A stretch of 64,000 bases of DNA, taken from Cepaea nemoralis (Eukaryota > Mollusca > Gastropoda > Stylommatophora > Helicidae). Below the pieces are notes generated by a model. It was not told the origin of the DNA. It saw only the letters and a program-made list of their open reading frames with translations, and searched no databases. Below, one piece after another: positions 34,103 through 46,000 of the stretch (positions are counted from its first letter, which is position 1; each line of letters starts with the position of its first letter). Both the position numbers and the translations under genes were made by a program. The stretch spans positions 7,501 to 71,500 of the forward strand of contig JACEFZ010006307.1 in assembly GCA_014155875.1 (NCBI GenBank). Direction: 5' to 3'.

Positions 34103-34216
34103 CAATGTGGGGTGTCGGGTTTGGTAAGCGCCGCCCAACGTTCGGCGCTAACAGAAAGCAGGTAGTACCGTCTGCTGTCATTACGGTAGCTCAGTCATAT
34201 CTGACTAAGACCTGAC
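34103..34216 (-). mobile_element. LINE 5'-terminal fragment only
   Basis: Reverse complement of the first ~115 bases of the 53,163 LINE, from GTCAGGTCTTAGTCAGATAT to the CACCCCACATT region. The exact 5' terminus is kept while everything downstream is absent, the opposite of ordinary 5' truncation. Confidence 0.8.
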
Positions 34217-34249
34217 ACCAATCTTCGTTATATAGCTTGCAATTAAGTC

Positions 34250-34470
34250 GTAGTAGTGTAGTGGCCAGCACGCTTTGGGTGACGGTCTGGTAGTACTGTG
34301 TTCGAGTCCCTATCGAAAAAGGGGGGGGGGGGGGGGGTTTCTCCATTGACTTGTGTTTCCAGGTCGACTCAGCCTAAACTGAGTGCTAGGAAGTATCATG
34401 TGATCGAATGAGGGATTGGCTACAATTATGGGGCTAGCCCCATATGAATGCACGGAAGTATAGGTAGCCA
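34250..34470 (+). mobile_element. SINE family 1 copy
   Basis: A box TAGTGTAGTGG, B box GTTCGAGTCCC, a G18 run, then body CCATTGACTTGTGTTTCCAG and GGTCGACTCAGCCTAAA. Same architecture as 40,199 and 49,885. Confidence 0.75.
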
Positions 34471-34769
34471 ATTTGTTCCTCCAGTAGCGGATAACGAGAG
34501 CCTGCTTCGAACCCTCGTCTGACCGCGTTCATGCCATTGTCAGCGTAACGTCTAACCGTGACACCAACGCATCTGCTCGTTTACATAGCGCTGTCTATAA
34601 AATGTTTAACTTCTTTATCAAGATATAGTGTCCAGTGTCCGCATAACGCTACCTCTGACATATTTCACTTGTGCCGGCGTTGTGGTGATTTAGAAGCAGC
34701 TCGCCTAGCGTTGGTTTGCATACACTGTTATGAGTGCCGGGTGTTCTGAAAGCAATGGCAAACCGTGGT

Positions 34770-34920
34770 TTGTCCATAAAGAATGATGGTGACCATTCAT
34801 GTGATCCAGTGGGCTTGAAAGTATGGAGCCGTGACTTTTAAGATGGTAGGTAAGGCGTGTTTTGGCTCGAAATGTTCTTTGACAATGTGGGCAAAGAATG
34901 CTTGACGTTCAAGGAAATGG
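34770..34920 (-). mobile_element. LINE 3' zinc-finger fragment
   Basis: Similar to 51,842-52,093, which encodes a C-terminal CPHC...H finger. Shared text includes TTTTGGCTCGAAATGTTC and TTTGACAATGTGGGCAAAG. It is degenerate. Confidence 0.6.
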
Positions 34921-34954
34921 CAAACATTTTTTTTTAAAAGTTGCATATACCTTA

Positions 34955-35150
34955 CAGGACATTGCAGTCAACACCAGCATTTTTCAGCTGCTATTGATGT
35001 ACTAGGCAAATTTTGCGTTCAGTAGTTTTCCATTGCTTTCTGAACGACCGTCGGTCGCGGCTGCGTTTCGAACGCCTGGTAAGCGGCTCACGTTCGCAAG
35101 CCTCTGGCCACGGAGCTGAACATAAATCTTGCCAAGAAATCATAAACATT
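34955..35150 (-). mobile_element. SINE family 2 copy
   Basis: Reverse complement of the family 2 body: ACAGGACATTGCAGTCAAC, then GCTTTCTGAACGACCG and TGCGTTTCGAACGCC. 35,150-35,870 has no supported feature apart from a G-rich run at 35,625-35,650 and a tRNA-like head on the minus strand near 35,765-35,815. Confidence 0.65.
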
Positions 35151-35875
35151 AAAAAAAATGCTGGGGCTGATTGCAACTGCCACTAACTTAACTAACTGCG
35201 TATCGAAACAGATACAGATCGTCAACATGAAATTACCACAAACGGGTTTCACGTCTATATTTCAACATGAACAGCACGTCCACATAAGACTACGTCTGAA
35301 AGATTTCACTTTATGGAAACATTGTCCACATAATTCTTCTTCTTTTCTCTTTCCAGGAGAGTGTGTCACATTTCAAAAGTCAGCGTGTCCGACTTCGGTA
35401 TTCATTTATGTAAGGTTTGTTTCCTCTAAAGTTTAGAGTCTAAACAGATACAATGAAAAGTAAACGAACGTTTTCTTATCAGTGAGTTCCTAACAATAAT
35501 ACCAGGGCAACAACGGCCTTGCAGCATACTCTAAGCGATTTTCAAATGCTGTGTGATTTTCCCGCCGTTATCCGGGAACGTTAGATATCTGATTTCACCG
35601 TAAAAAGAGATCGTGGGAGGAGGAAGGGGAGGGGGGGGGGGGGGGGAGGGGGCTTCATTAGATACCAATGATTCTTGAAAAAATTCACTTCCTAGGACAT
35701 TTCTCATGCTCATTTTATATTGGGCCGACATGGGTCAATTTTACAAATCCGCCTTGGTACGGTTTCAAACCCATGACTACCGGGTCAGCGTTTAGCCACA
35801 ACGCTACCGCGGCTCCCTTTTAATTCTTCTAATATAAATATAACAGAACTATTTACATGTGACATCATTTATCAT

Positions 35876-36170
35876 TTGATGGATTGCGTTGCACTGTTTC
35901 GTCAAGCCTGTGACACACTACATCCGACTTCCACATGCATTTTTTCGGCTTTGCTTTCCCTAGCCTTTGACAGTCTACCAACCAGACAGCGGGTTTGTAT
36001 CTTTCTGTCTTTGGTTCCAACCCCTTGACCGGTCTGACATGGGTGGTCCTATCAGCAGCTGTTCTACCGTCGACATAGCTCTTGCAGTCATTGGAACACG
36101 CAAACTCTTTTATCTCTTCAAGGTGGCGATACATCTGAGTGGCTGGCTGATTATATCATGCAATCATTCA
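35876..36170 (+). repeat. Dispersed repeat R, copy 1
   Basis: Shared by eye with 45,296-45,560, 52,225-52,480 and partly 63,770-63,905. Landmarks are TGCACTGTTTCGTCA, ACATCCGACTT, TTTGCTTTCCCTAGCC, TTTGACAGTCTACC, GGTTTGTATCTTTCTGTC and GGTGGTCCTATCAGCAGC. All copies have the same orientation. The type is unknown. Confidence 0.7.
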
Positions 36171-36239
36171 ATCAGGTGCCGTCTCCATAATGAAGGTTGG
36201 CTGCAATGGATCTCCAACACTGTCTGTCTCTCTCCCTGA

Positions 36240-36520
36240 CTACATTCTGTCAGGCTGATGTTCGTTCATCCCTTGATGTTTTCTTCCCACTTGTGTCGTT
36301 GTCTACCTCTCGCTAGCTTGCCCTCAACCTTCCCCTCCAGTATGGTTTTTATAAGAGTATCATGTCTTTTACCGTGGCCGAAATATTTCACTTGCCTCCT
36401 CTTTATTTCTTTCATCAACTCTCTCTTCATTCCCAGTTTTTCTAGAACCTCTGCATTTGATTGTTTTTGTTGCCATGAAATACTACATATTCGTCTGTAT
36501 ATCCACATTTCCAGGGCCTC
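36240..36520 (-). mobile_element. LINE C-terminal fragment (RTE-like)
   Basis: The minus frame 36,266-36,508 reads MWIYRRICSISWQQKQSNAE and VLEKLGMKRELMKEIKRRQ, then VKYFGHGKR and GRQRHKWEENIKG. This is the conserved post-RT tail of RTE-type LINEs. It abuts the insertion at 36,532. Confidence 0.75.
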
Positions 36521-36531
36521 TATAGTTAGTT

Positions 36532-37084
36532 AACAGCTTTCATATGCGGTGTCTGCGAAGAATACTTGGTATTAAGTGGCAAGACAAAATCACAAATACT
36601 GAAGTATTGGAAAGATCAGGTTGTGTGACGGTGTATTCCATGCTCAGTCTTCGTAGACTTAGATGGATAGGACACGTTAGGAGGATGGATGATGGTAGAA
36701 TACCAAAGGACATCTTTTTTGGTGAATTACAGACGGGTAGGAGATCTCAGGGTCGGCCTCTACTACGATACAAAGATGTGTGTAATCGGGACATGATTGA
36801 TAATGCACATTGGGAGCACGTCGAGGCTGAACGTGTTGCATGGAGGGCAACTATCAGAAATGGAATAAAGACAAAGGAGAAAATGATTGCAGATAAAGCA
36901 CACACAGAGCGTGAGAGACGTAAGATGGTGCAAAATGGTGGAAATGACCATGTTTTCACATGCACCTACTGTGGGCAAACATTTGCAGCAAGAATTGGCC
37001 TTACCAGCCACACTCGCCACCGCCATGGATCGTAGTTATTAAGCCTTTTTGAAGCACAATGTACCAAACTATCGTCTGTCAAGA
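36532..37084 (+). mobile_element. 5'-truncated LINE, 3' 550 bp (family of 53,163)
   Basis: The frame 36,544-37,035 is intact (163 codons): MRCLRRILGIKWQDKITNTE to the zinc finger CTYCGQTFAARIGLTSHTRH. It ends AAGGTGCCAATG like the other copies. TAGTTAGT-type text on both sides may be a short target duplication. Its substitutions relative to the other copies mark it as independent. Confidence 0.85.
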
Positions 37085-37104
37085 CGGAAAGGTGCCAATG
37101 AATG

Positions 37105-37785
37105 ATGATAATTAGTTAGTAAGTTAGTTAGTCGCGGTTCCAACTTCACGGCAACGGGTCGTCCCCATTATGCTCCGTTCCTGTGCCAGTGAATATCACA
37201 CAAAATATTCCTCACTGCCCCATGTGAAAAGTGGGACAGGAGTCTCAGCAATCCAACAACCCGCACAGGTACACTGTGCATAATGCCGCCGCGAGAATGT
37301 CAACACAAAAGTCCTCCCCGAAAAATATAGTTCATCGTCAATGGAATCGGCAGTCACCCGGGTTTTATCTCACAATGCTCGGTCTCTTTGCGCAGGGTGA
37401 CCCGCCGAAAGTGCCGATCAAAGCACGAACTCCGTAGCTCCAGTGACGACTCTCAGGAGTCCCCCTGAAAAATGCACTCGTGAACCGAAAAGGCAAACCA
37501 GTCAATTCAGCAACAGCCGGCCATTGTTCCGAACATGTAGTTCACTGTGCAAACAACAGCGAACAGATGTAAAAGAATTCCACATGAATCTCACAGCTCA
37601 CAGTGTCGTGCCACGCACTCATTCAGTAGCAGGGCGACGGAACCATTTACTACCAGTCCAACATGAGGAAATTGCGAATGCAAACCGTAGCCACAAACAT
37701 AAACACGCCTGAGGACTCAACGGTTCAATGCCTAACCGCCATGTTGGGGACCGGAAGTCCCTCCATGGCCTCTATGCGACTTCCT
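37105..37785 (+). mobile_element. Unclassified dispersed retroposon, copy 1
   Basis: Collinear with 47,277-47,870. Shared text includes GTTCCAACTTCACGGCAA, ATGCTCCGTTCCTGTGCCAG, AACACAAAAGTCC, GTAGTTCAC and CATGTTGGGGACC. It begins with a GTTAG-rich stretch. It is non-coding. The right boundary is approximate. Confidence 0.75.
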
Positions 37786-37789
37786 AGTT

Positions 37790-38590
37790 GCTTATTCAAT
37801 GTCCAGGCTTCTGCGCAATACAGTAGCTGAATATACGTAGCATTTGACAATTCTCATTTTTAATGCGTTGTTAATCTCTCTAGATGTTAATACTGATTTC
37901 ATACAGTTGAAAGTATTTTTGGCCACTCCTATTCTCTTTTTGATTTCTATTTCACTTCTGCCATCATCTGTTATTATATGTCCATCCAAGATAGGAGAAA
38001 CTTGTTACTTGTTCTAGTATCTCTTTGTTTACTGTGATTTTCATTGATGACCTTTCCTTTCCACTGCTAACTATCATAGTTTTTGTTTTCTGGATATTAA
38101 TATCTAAGCCACATTCTGCACTGTGCATTTTTACTTGTTCCACCAGGTCTTGTAACTCTTGTTCGCCATCTGCTAGTAATACGGTATCGTCAGCATACCT
38201 AAGATTGTTTATGATTCTTCCATTGATGTTAAGTCCAGGCAGTTCAACTTGTTTAAAAGTTCTTTCTGTGTATAGGTTGAAGAGGCTTGGGGACAGTACA
38301 TCCTCTTTTTATCTCTATAGGCGACGAATAGTTATATCCGCATCTAATAAACGCCACTTGTTCCCAGTACAAGTGACTAATAATTCTGATGTCCTTTCCG
38401 TCTACTCCTATATCTTGAAGGCACGGAATTAGTCGTTCATGTTGTACTCTATCAAAAGCTTGCTTATATAAAGCAAACATATATACTTTTCTGAACTTCT
38501 ATATATTTTTCAATTAGCATCCTCAAGCAGATAATTGCTTCTCTGGTGCCGCTGTTTTTGCGGAACCCAAATTGTTCTACTTAATATATG
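37790..38590 (-). mobile_element. LINE RT fragment (RTE-like)
   Basis: The minus strand encodes KQAFDRVQHERLIPCLQDIG and KDIRIISHLYWEQ in one frame, then a QKTKTM-type block and GRSEIEIKKRIGVAKNTFN with MRIVKCYVY in others. These are RT motifs in the right order, with frameshifts. It is interrupted at 38,601 by another element. Confidence 0.7.
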
Positions 38591-38600
38591 TTATTATAAA

Positions 38601-39089
38601 GTCAGGTCTTAGTCACATATAACTGAGCTACTGTGTGGCAGCAGACGGTACTACCTGCTTTCTGTTAGCGCCGAATGTTGGGTGGCGCTCACCAAACCCG
38701 ACACCCCACATTGTGCCAACGGCTTTGGGTGGAGAAGCGCAATTGGGAGGGTACAAACCTTACTCCAGTGAGAGGAAATGCAGCTTAAAGATTAAGTGTC
38801 ATGGCAGGGCAGACCAGGCTCTAAGCCTTTTACGGCAACTGGTCTAGGGTCGAAGCTTTGAGTTTTTGACAGATGGACAGACAATTAGAGCATTGCTATG
38901 CTGGTACGGCAGTTTCTGCAGCTTGTCTTGTTCCAGAAGTAGTGATGATACCTTTCCTCTGGAGTAAACTAGGCAGATCGAGAAAAGATTCATGTTGCAT
39001 GCGCAACACATGGTCTCTAAATTCAGCCCAGACTTAGTGTTATGGAGAGGTATTAATTTTACAACTATCGTCTGTCAAGACGTGCCAGT
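38601..39089 (+). mobile_element. Internally deleted LINE: 5' end fused to 3' end
   Basis: Follows the 53,163 LINE from GTCAGGTCTTAGTCA for about 455 bases, to TTATGGAGAGG. It then jumps to ACTATCGTCTGTCAAGACG, the last ~25 bases of the same LINE. All coding sequence is gone while both termini are kept, the layout of a non-autonomous LINE derivative. Confidence 0.8.
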
Positions 39090-39165
39090 CTTTGTGACAC
39101 TGGTTTAGATAGTATATAACGGGTTTTGTTAATGTGTGGTTTACTACTAGATTCTGATTACAACA

Positions 39166-39472
39166 AATGGTACTTCAATTTTAATTCACCGCAAACAAGA
39201 AGTATCCCTTAGAGCCTCATTTGCATCAGTCCGGCAATCACTTTTCGGTTTAGTGTTCGGTGGACTGCTGGACCGACCGATGGATGTTTTTTTTAAAAGT
39301 TTTTGGACCCAAAAACGGGCCCAAAACTTTAAAAAACATCCATTGATCGGTCCAGCAGTCCACCGAACACTAAACCAGAAAGTGATTGCCGGACCGATGT
39401 AAATGAGGCTCTAAGGGATACTTGTTAATAGTAATACTTGTTTGTTTGCGGTGAATTAAAATTGAAGTACCC
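39166..39472. mobile_element. Hairpin (foldback) MITE
   Basis: Nearly perfect inverted repeat with arms of about 145 bp. It starts GGTACTTCAATTTTAATTCA and ends with the complement. Arm landmarks are GCAATCACTTT, GTGTTCGGTGGACTGCTGG and ACATCC. A short spacer of GGACCCAAAAACGGGCCC type lies at the centre. The right arm carries a small insertion near 39,428. It lies about 370 bp upstream of the FAM228-like start. Confidence 0.85.
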
Positions 39473-39840
39473 CACAAATCTAAAGGTTAAAGCTGTAATT
39501 AAGGATAACAGTCGGTTGTAATTACTTACTTTGTTCTCTTTCCCCATTTTCATTACATTGTCACATGAAAACACCTGTTTACAGTTTTACTTGGTTATGT
39601 CCCCTGTTTCCAAGACACCCAGACGCTTCGTCTGCTGGAAACAATATTTCGTTTGTAGTTACATTTTAAAATAAGAAAAATAATGTCCTGCAAAAAACAA
39701 TATATTGCATGTAAATTACTGAATATTACTGAAAACTTACTGATATTTTCTGCATTTAGAAATGTGCAAGATTGAGATTTATAAAAGAAATATTGTGATT
39801 AAATAAATTGTTCCGTATCTAGACGATAGTATTTTTATGT

Positions 39841-39859
39841 AAACATGGCGGCTACTTAA
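39841..39859 (+). promoter_or_regulatory. Candidate YY1-type initiator and 4-codon uORF
   Basis: AACATGGCGGC matches the YY1 core typical of housekeeping starts. Its ATG (39,845) opens ATG GCG GCT ACT TAA. It sits 81 bp before the proposed FAM228-like ATG, so it could mark the transcription start or act as a short upstream ORF. Confidence 0.4.
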
Positions 39860-39925
39860 CTACGAAACGCTTGCGACTTGGTTACCATCCTGGAATCTTA
39901 TCGTTAACACTGTCTGTCTGCAAAG

Positions 39926-40048
39926 ATGAGGTCGATGATATACCGAAAGAAAACTGGCGGAACCGTTAAAGTCCACAACAGAGATACAGTGGATCAGATG
40001 GTAGACGACAGTATAAGGGAGGAAACGGACATTGATTTGTGTGTTGAG
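39926..40048 (+). CDS. FAM228: FAM228-like exon 1 (coding start)
   Basis: 41 codons beginning MRSMIYRKKTGGTVKVHNRD and ending LCVE, then the weak donor GAG|GTTTGC. It is chosen because the phase (0) and the upstream ATGGCGGC fit a first exon. The open frame runs on past the donor to a stop at 40,108. Confidence 0.5.
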
Positions 40049-43000
40049 GTTTGCAGACTGAATAAGTTTGAAATTTATGCATTGCTATTTCAAGCATTTG
40101 CAGATTGAGATTGATTGCATTTGCCATTCATTGTGATTATCGACATCACATCAGTCATCAGTCTCATGTTTAGTTAGTTAGTCAGCAGATTATCTCGTGA
40201 GCCTCGGTAGCGTAGTGGCTAGACACTCGCCTGCCCACCCATAGGTCATGGGTTAATCTGCAGCTTAGCGAATTTTGACCTAGGCTCCCGGTCTAAAATT
40301 TAAATAGGTACCAAGAATGTCTTGGGAAATAAAAGTGGCCGGTGTGATACTGACCTCAGCACATGCCGATTGGTCTATAAAAATATAGGTCTAGCACCGT
40401 AAATGCAATATGCCTTTAAGTGTGAAAAGGTCATATACTTATACTTTACAGACTATCCTCACTGCACATCCAACCATTCAGCCCATAAGTGCTCATATCC
40501 CCTTCTTCAGTGTGTAGTAGTAATAAACACCGTTCTGTATTGGTTGACTATTCATTTTTCGCACCCTGCATAACTCTGTCTTCTGGCTTCACCCCTTTTG
40601 AGCAAAAATTTGGGATTGGCCAATGTTATTGTTTTAACCAAACAACACTCAGTGGAAGCTGTGGTCATTACTAACTTCATCCAGTGGTTCGTATTTATGT
40701 TCCATACATTTTTCCATTGGGATTGCTTACATTTTCCCCCACATAATATAATAGTGAAGTCAATGCAGTGTGACATCTCCATTGTTTGCATGTTGTTGTC
40801 ATTTCTTGTATTTGCCAATGATGACTTGCCACTATGTGTTTTCTGTTTTCTGTTTTATTTTTTTTTTGGTAATTGTATTTTGTAAAGCTGGCCTACAGTT
40901 TGTGTCTTCAAATTTGTTACATTTCCACAGCTTTACAGAAATTTAGCCCATTTCATTTATAGGTGTTCCAACTAACAGTAAATTTATGTTTTATTTTACC
41001 TTGTATATTCCAGAGAAGACAGAACCATGCAAAGAAAAAGGATCCCAGAACATTATCTGCTCCAGCTTCAACAATGAGTGTTGGCTCGGGCAGTCATACA
41101 AATCCATCAGTAAGAACACAAGACTGGTTAAATGAAAGCACAATAAAAGAGTTGCAAGTGAGTTCAATGAATAGAACTTTTTCTTAATGGTGATTAATGA
41201 ATCAACCCTCTCTCTCTCTCTCCATCTGTCTGTCTCTCACACAATGTTTGTGCACGTGCACACACATATACACACTGACACCCACCCAAGCATCCATCCA
41301 TCTACCTACCTACCTATTTTCTTTTTCCAGTAGAACCATGTCATCTTATCATTTATTTATTCTCATGCCTAATGATGCACCATTTCTCGTAACTTTACAA
41401 TCTTGTATTTCTTTTGTCACCTTATACTTTCTGTCTCCCCATCTCACACCTTTCTGTTCGTTATGTCACCTCCTATGTTCTTAGCGACCATCCTTGTAGT
41501 TCTTCTGTTACATTTTTATGTAACTTTAGAGTAACTTTGCGTTTTTGTTGTTCCAGCAAATGGATTCATGTTCCTGTAGTTATTGTGTTACTTCTTTATG
41601 TATTCTTTAGAGCTGGTGAACCTTTTTTCTGGTAAGGGCCATCACGGGCTATACAAAATATTCAACTTAAAAATTAGTCTTCTACATTCGGTCAGGCATT
41701 TAAATAACTCCCCTAATGTTAGAGCTTCTCTTTGGTGAGGCATGTGCTTTTCCAGGTTTGCATTGGTCAGTCTGGAGCACTGTTTACTCTTTGCAATGGT
41801 AAGAAAAGAACCTCTCGCGGCAGTAAGTTATTCCAAACGCAGATGCACATTTCAGTGCACATCTCTTCAAAGTAGGAAATTCATCATTGCTTGTGTAACG
41901 TTTATAGAACTCAAGCAGTGGGAGGTTGTTGTACATAACTTTCAGCTCATCATCGCTTTGCAGCTGAATAATTCCTTGTTGTAGGTTATCAGACACATCA
42001 GCTGGTTCCACACTGAATGGTGTAGCAATGATGTTCAGTTCCACCTGTTTATAATTCACGTCCTTAAATCTTTCATTAAGTGTCACAATTAGTTTCGTAC
42101 ATTCACCAGCATATTCAAGTGTCATGGAAGGCTTTTGTCCTTCCTGAGTGGAGAAATGCTCTGTGTTATCCCTTTCAAGTTGCACTTTCCACAGCCTTAA
42201 CCCTACCAGACCGCTGTACCCATTCTTCGGGAATTTCCTATTCTGCCGCTAGACCGCTGAACCTAATTTTCGGTATTTTGCCTAGTACGTGAAAAAAATG
42301 TGTCACAAACTAAAAATAACCAACCAATCGTGGTCAAATCTCATGGTTAGTCATTGCAAATGTCTGCCCCCATGTGTTTGAATTGACTTTGTGTGGTTTA
42401 ACGTGAAAAGTGAAAAGTGAAAAGCTGAAAAGTGTAAAAAACCTTGCTAGGGGTGACAGTCGCTATCTATGTCAAGAAAGTGTAACATGTTTAGTTTGGC
42501 AGGATAGAAAGCCCATCACATTTATTTCAAACTACCACGATCCAACCCAAAATGTTGTAATAAAGAGAAGAAATAAAGATGGCAGTGTGCAAGAAATACA
42601 GATGCCACAGCTGGCGAAAGACTATAATAAATATATGGGTGGCTGTGACAAAAATGACCAGATGGCCTTCACCGGTCTCGTCGTCATTACCGCTGGCCCC
42701 GGCGGCTTTTTATAAAATTTTTTTATGTGGGCCATTTATAATTCTTATATCTTGTATGCTTCAAAGCAGCAAGCTGCTTCAAAAAAGCCAGATTATTTCA
42801 CCAGATATATTCAGAAACTGTGCCTGCAACTTATTGGTAGATACAGGACATCAGCCCACCGCCACCCACAAAAGGAACCCTGCCCTCAACGGATGACCCC
42901 TGGCAATCATTTTCCAGAGATTCCCCCTGGGACATCGTCTAATCATATCTGTGTTGTGTGCATGGAAAAGCACTCCAGGTACAACAAGCAAAATCCCGGA

Positions 43001-46000
43001 GTGTCTTACAAAGACAATCCATGCAAGAAGGTGAAGAGCAACATCTGGTGCTCACTTTGCAAGAAGTACCTCTGTGTGAAACAAGGCTCATCCTGCTGGG
43101 TTGATTGGCATACACAGGTGGAATATTGGCGCTAGATGAAAGGTAGACCTATTTTCTACAGTGTCTCCAAGTTCCATCTTATTCTAACCACTTGTTTGCA
43201 TGTAACTAATATTTTTCTATATCATGTTGGTTTTTTTCTCTTTAATGCTCAGGAGCCCAGGTATAGGGGACAGTTAGGGTTAGGGCCTCAGGTCTGGTAG
43301 GGTTAATTTAGCTTCACAAGAAGACTAAACATCTGGTTGACTATACCATACCAGGGGGAGAATACCATTCTTTCTTACTTTTGTAAATAATCTGCACAGG
43401 GAGTTGAACCATTCTGCTCAAACCAGAGGTGGACATTGTTAATTTTAAGCCACTTCACTTCCAAATCCATAGAATAACAGCGGGATGATTTTTAAATAGC
43501 AGTTGTTTTGTATACAGTACAATTGCTTGCATTTTTCAGAAACAGACAAGTAATGCATGCCATGCTACTAAACAACTCTACACAACTTTCATGGAGACAG
43601 AAAGAACTTTTGTTAAGGTAGGCTGTCGTTTTATGCCAGACTTTCTTTTTTTCCTGGCTAATATTGGACAATTCTATGAATTTTCACTTCTTGTGTCATG
43701 TTAGCTTATGCTGTTGGAAAACTGGTATGATGATGAAGTTTTTATAACATATGATTCCCCAATAAATCGAGATTTGTTATTTCCATAAACTGTAGTTGTA
43801 AAAAGTGAAAAAAATTTGCCTTGTTTGAATCATATGAAGACAAAAGTAATGATAACATCAAACATACTTATCATGACTAAATGTACAATTAAAGTCAGTG
43901 GTATTACTTTGGAGTAGGTACAGATATTCAACATATTGTGGTTTACCCAAGAGAGTAGCAAGTTTACTAAGATAGCTGAAGCCTCTGCTATTCACTCGGT
44001 TAAACCACAATTATGTAAGCACAAAAACATGACAGACTCTTTAAAACTACCGTGGTGACATTGAAACATATAACAATGTGTTTTGTTTACTTCAGTTGAA
44101 AGGATTCATCATGCTATTTTATTATATTTTGAAGCTTTTTTTTCTGTTGTATGCAGCTGATGAGATACAGCAAACAATGCCAGGCAATAAACTGTACAAT
44201 ATATTGTTTGTATCTTCTTTATTCATATTCACAATGGGAAAACATTTCTTTGAATTTCATTGTTGTTGTTTTTACTATTTTAAACTGCTGAGTTGTCTAT
44301 TTTTGACACTCTTACATGGGTGCACTTTTTCTGCAGCTCACCTTGTAAATCTTAGAGTAAGCCAGTAGTTGCTGATGTGTCCTTGATGAATGAAAGAAAG
44401 TCTTAGGATTTTGATTAGAAGTTTGTTCACTTTAACCTTTTGGCAAAAGACAAATGCTTTAGAAGCATGTGAAGTGAGTGTCTTCCTCTTCTTCTCTTCC
44501 TCCATTTACCTCAGGGAAGTGTTGGATGTGAAATGAATGTGCACCATGGATATATGTAAACATATATGATGCCTATTTGTTTTCATCCTAGAGGCAAGTA
44601 ATTCAGTCATTACAGTAGATTTGTTTAGCCTTGGAAGAAGCTGGGTCACCCATGTGTTACCGGAGCCCAAAAGGGAAACAAAAAATAGTAACACTGTAAC
44701 CTAAGACGCATGTCCTAAGAGGCGACCAAGGAGGGTTGCAGCGAACCTGGCTATCTCATCCTACAGAACATTTTAGCTACAAAATTCAACCAATCATGAA
44801 CAAGATGAAAGGCATAAGAAGAAGTTGCTGGTGGACTGTAGCGTGGCAAGGGTATAATGTTGCTAGCCTTTGATTTCACAAGCTGTCTAGAATATTCTTG
44901 ATGGTCAGGGACTGTATGCCTGTGATATCTATTTTTTTAAATGCAGAAACTAGAAGACTATTTGGCCCACAAACAGTTTACGGATCTCAGGAAGAAAGAA
45001 CTTCTTCATAAAAGATGGTCTGCTGAAGTGTATGAGCCAATCAGAAAGAAGCTATTGGATACCATTGATAAATCAGACTGGAACAACATTGAATACCATA
45101 AAAGAGAAAGGCACAGGAAATTTCTAGAACATCTTAACAAAAGGGTAGGTTCTAATGTTATATTAGTAAAATTTGCCAAAATGTGTGCATGGTTTGTTCT
45201 CCTACCTACCAGCTCCCAAGCAAACATACTAACCACTATGCCACTGTCTCAGTGCTGGATGGAAAGGTGGCAAATAAGGGAGTTGGTCACCCCATTTGAA
45301 TTGCATTGCACTGTTTCGTAAAACTCTGTAGCTCAGTACATCAGACTTCAATTTTTGGGTTGGCTTTCCCTAGCCTTTGACTGTCCCCAGTCTACCTTCA
45401 AGGCAGCAGGTTTGTGTCTCTCTTCATCTGGTTCAGATCTCTGGACTTAACCAATATGGGAGGTCCTATTAGTAGTTGCGCTACCATCAGCAAAGCTCTT
45501 AGGAGTCATTAAAACATACACGCCCTCTCAATGGGATGTATCATTGGTTCTTGTAAACATTTCCAGCCCTGTGCTGAGATCGAACCCGTTATCTTCTGAG
45601 TGTGAGGCAGACATTGTCACCTCTTAGCCATGGCTTCCCACCCCACTTTATAATACCATGCTCTAGTCAACCCAGCCTAATATTGGTACCAGAACATTCT
45701 TGGGAAATAAAGGCAGTTACCATGATACTGACTACATCATCCACTGAATGCTGGTTAGTCTGTAAAACATATGGGTTTAGCATATTATGCCCAAGTATGC
45801 CTTAAGGCATGTGTAAAAGTTTACCACATTCCCACTGCTATTATATATTTCTCAACTTGTCTGCTTGTCCATGTTTCACATGCATACAACACTATGGGTT
45901 CTATATAACACTTCAACACTCTTTTTCTGCAATTGACAGCTTTTTATTAGCAATGTCAGTTACTAGACTTTGTAAGTATGAGGGGAGAAAGGTGGGAGCA

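Noticed and set aside
34250..34320. Functional tRNA genes at SINE heads (also 31,080, 33,115, 40,199, 47,095, 49,885)
   Set aside because: A- and B-box matches are present, but acceptor stems do not pair convincingly, and the sequence continues into a shared SINE body.
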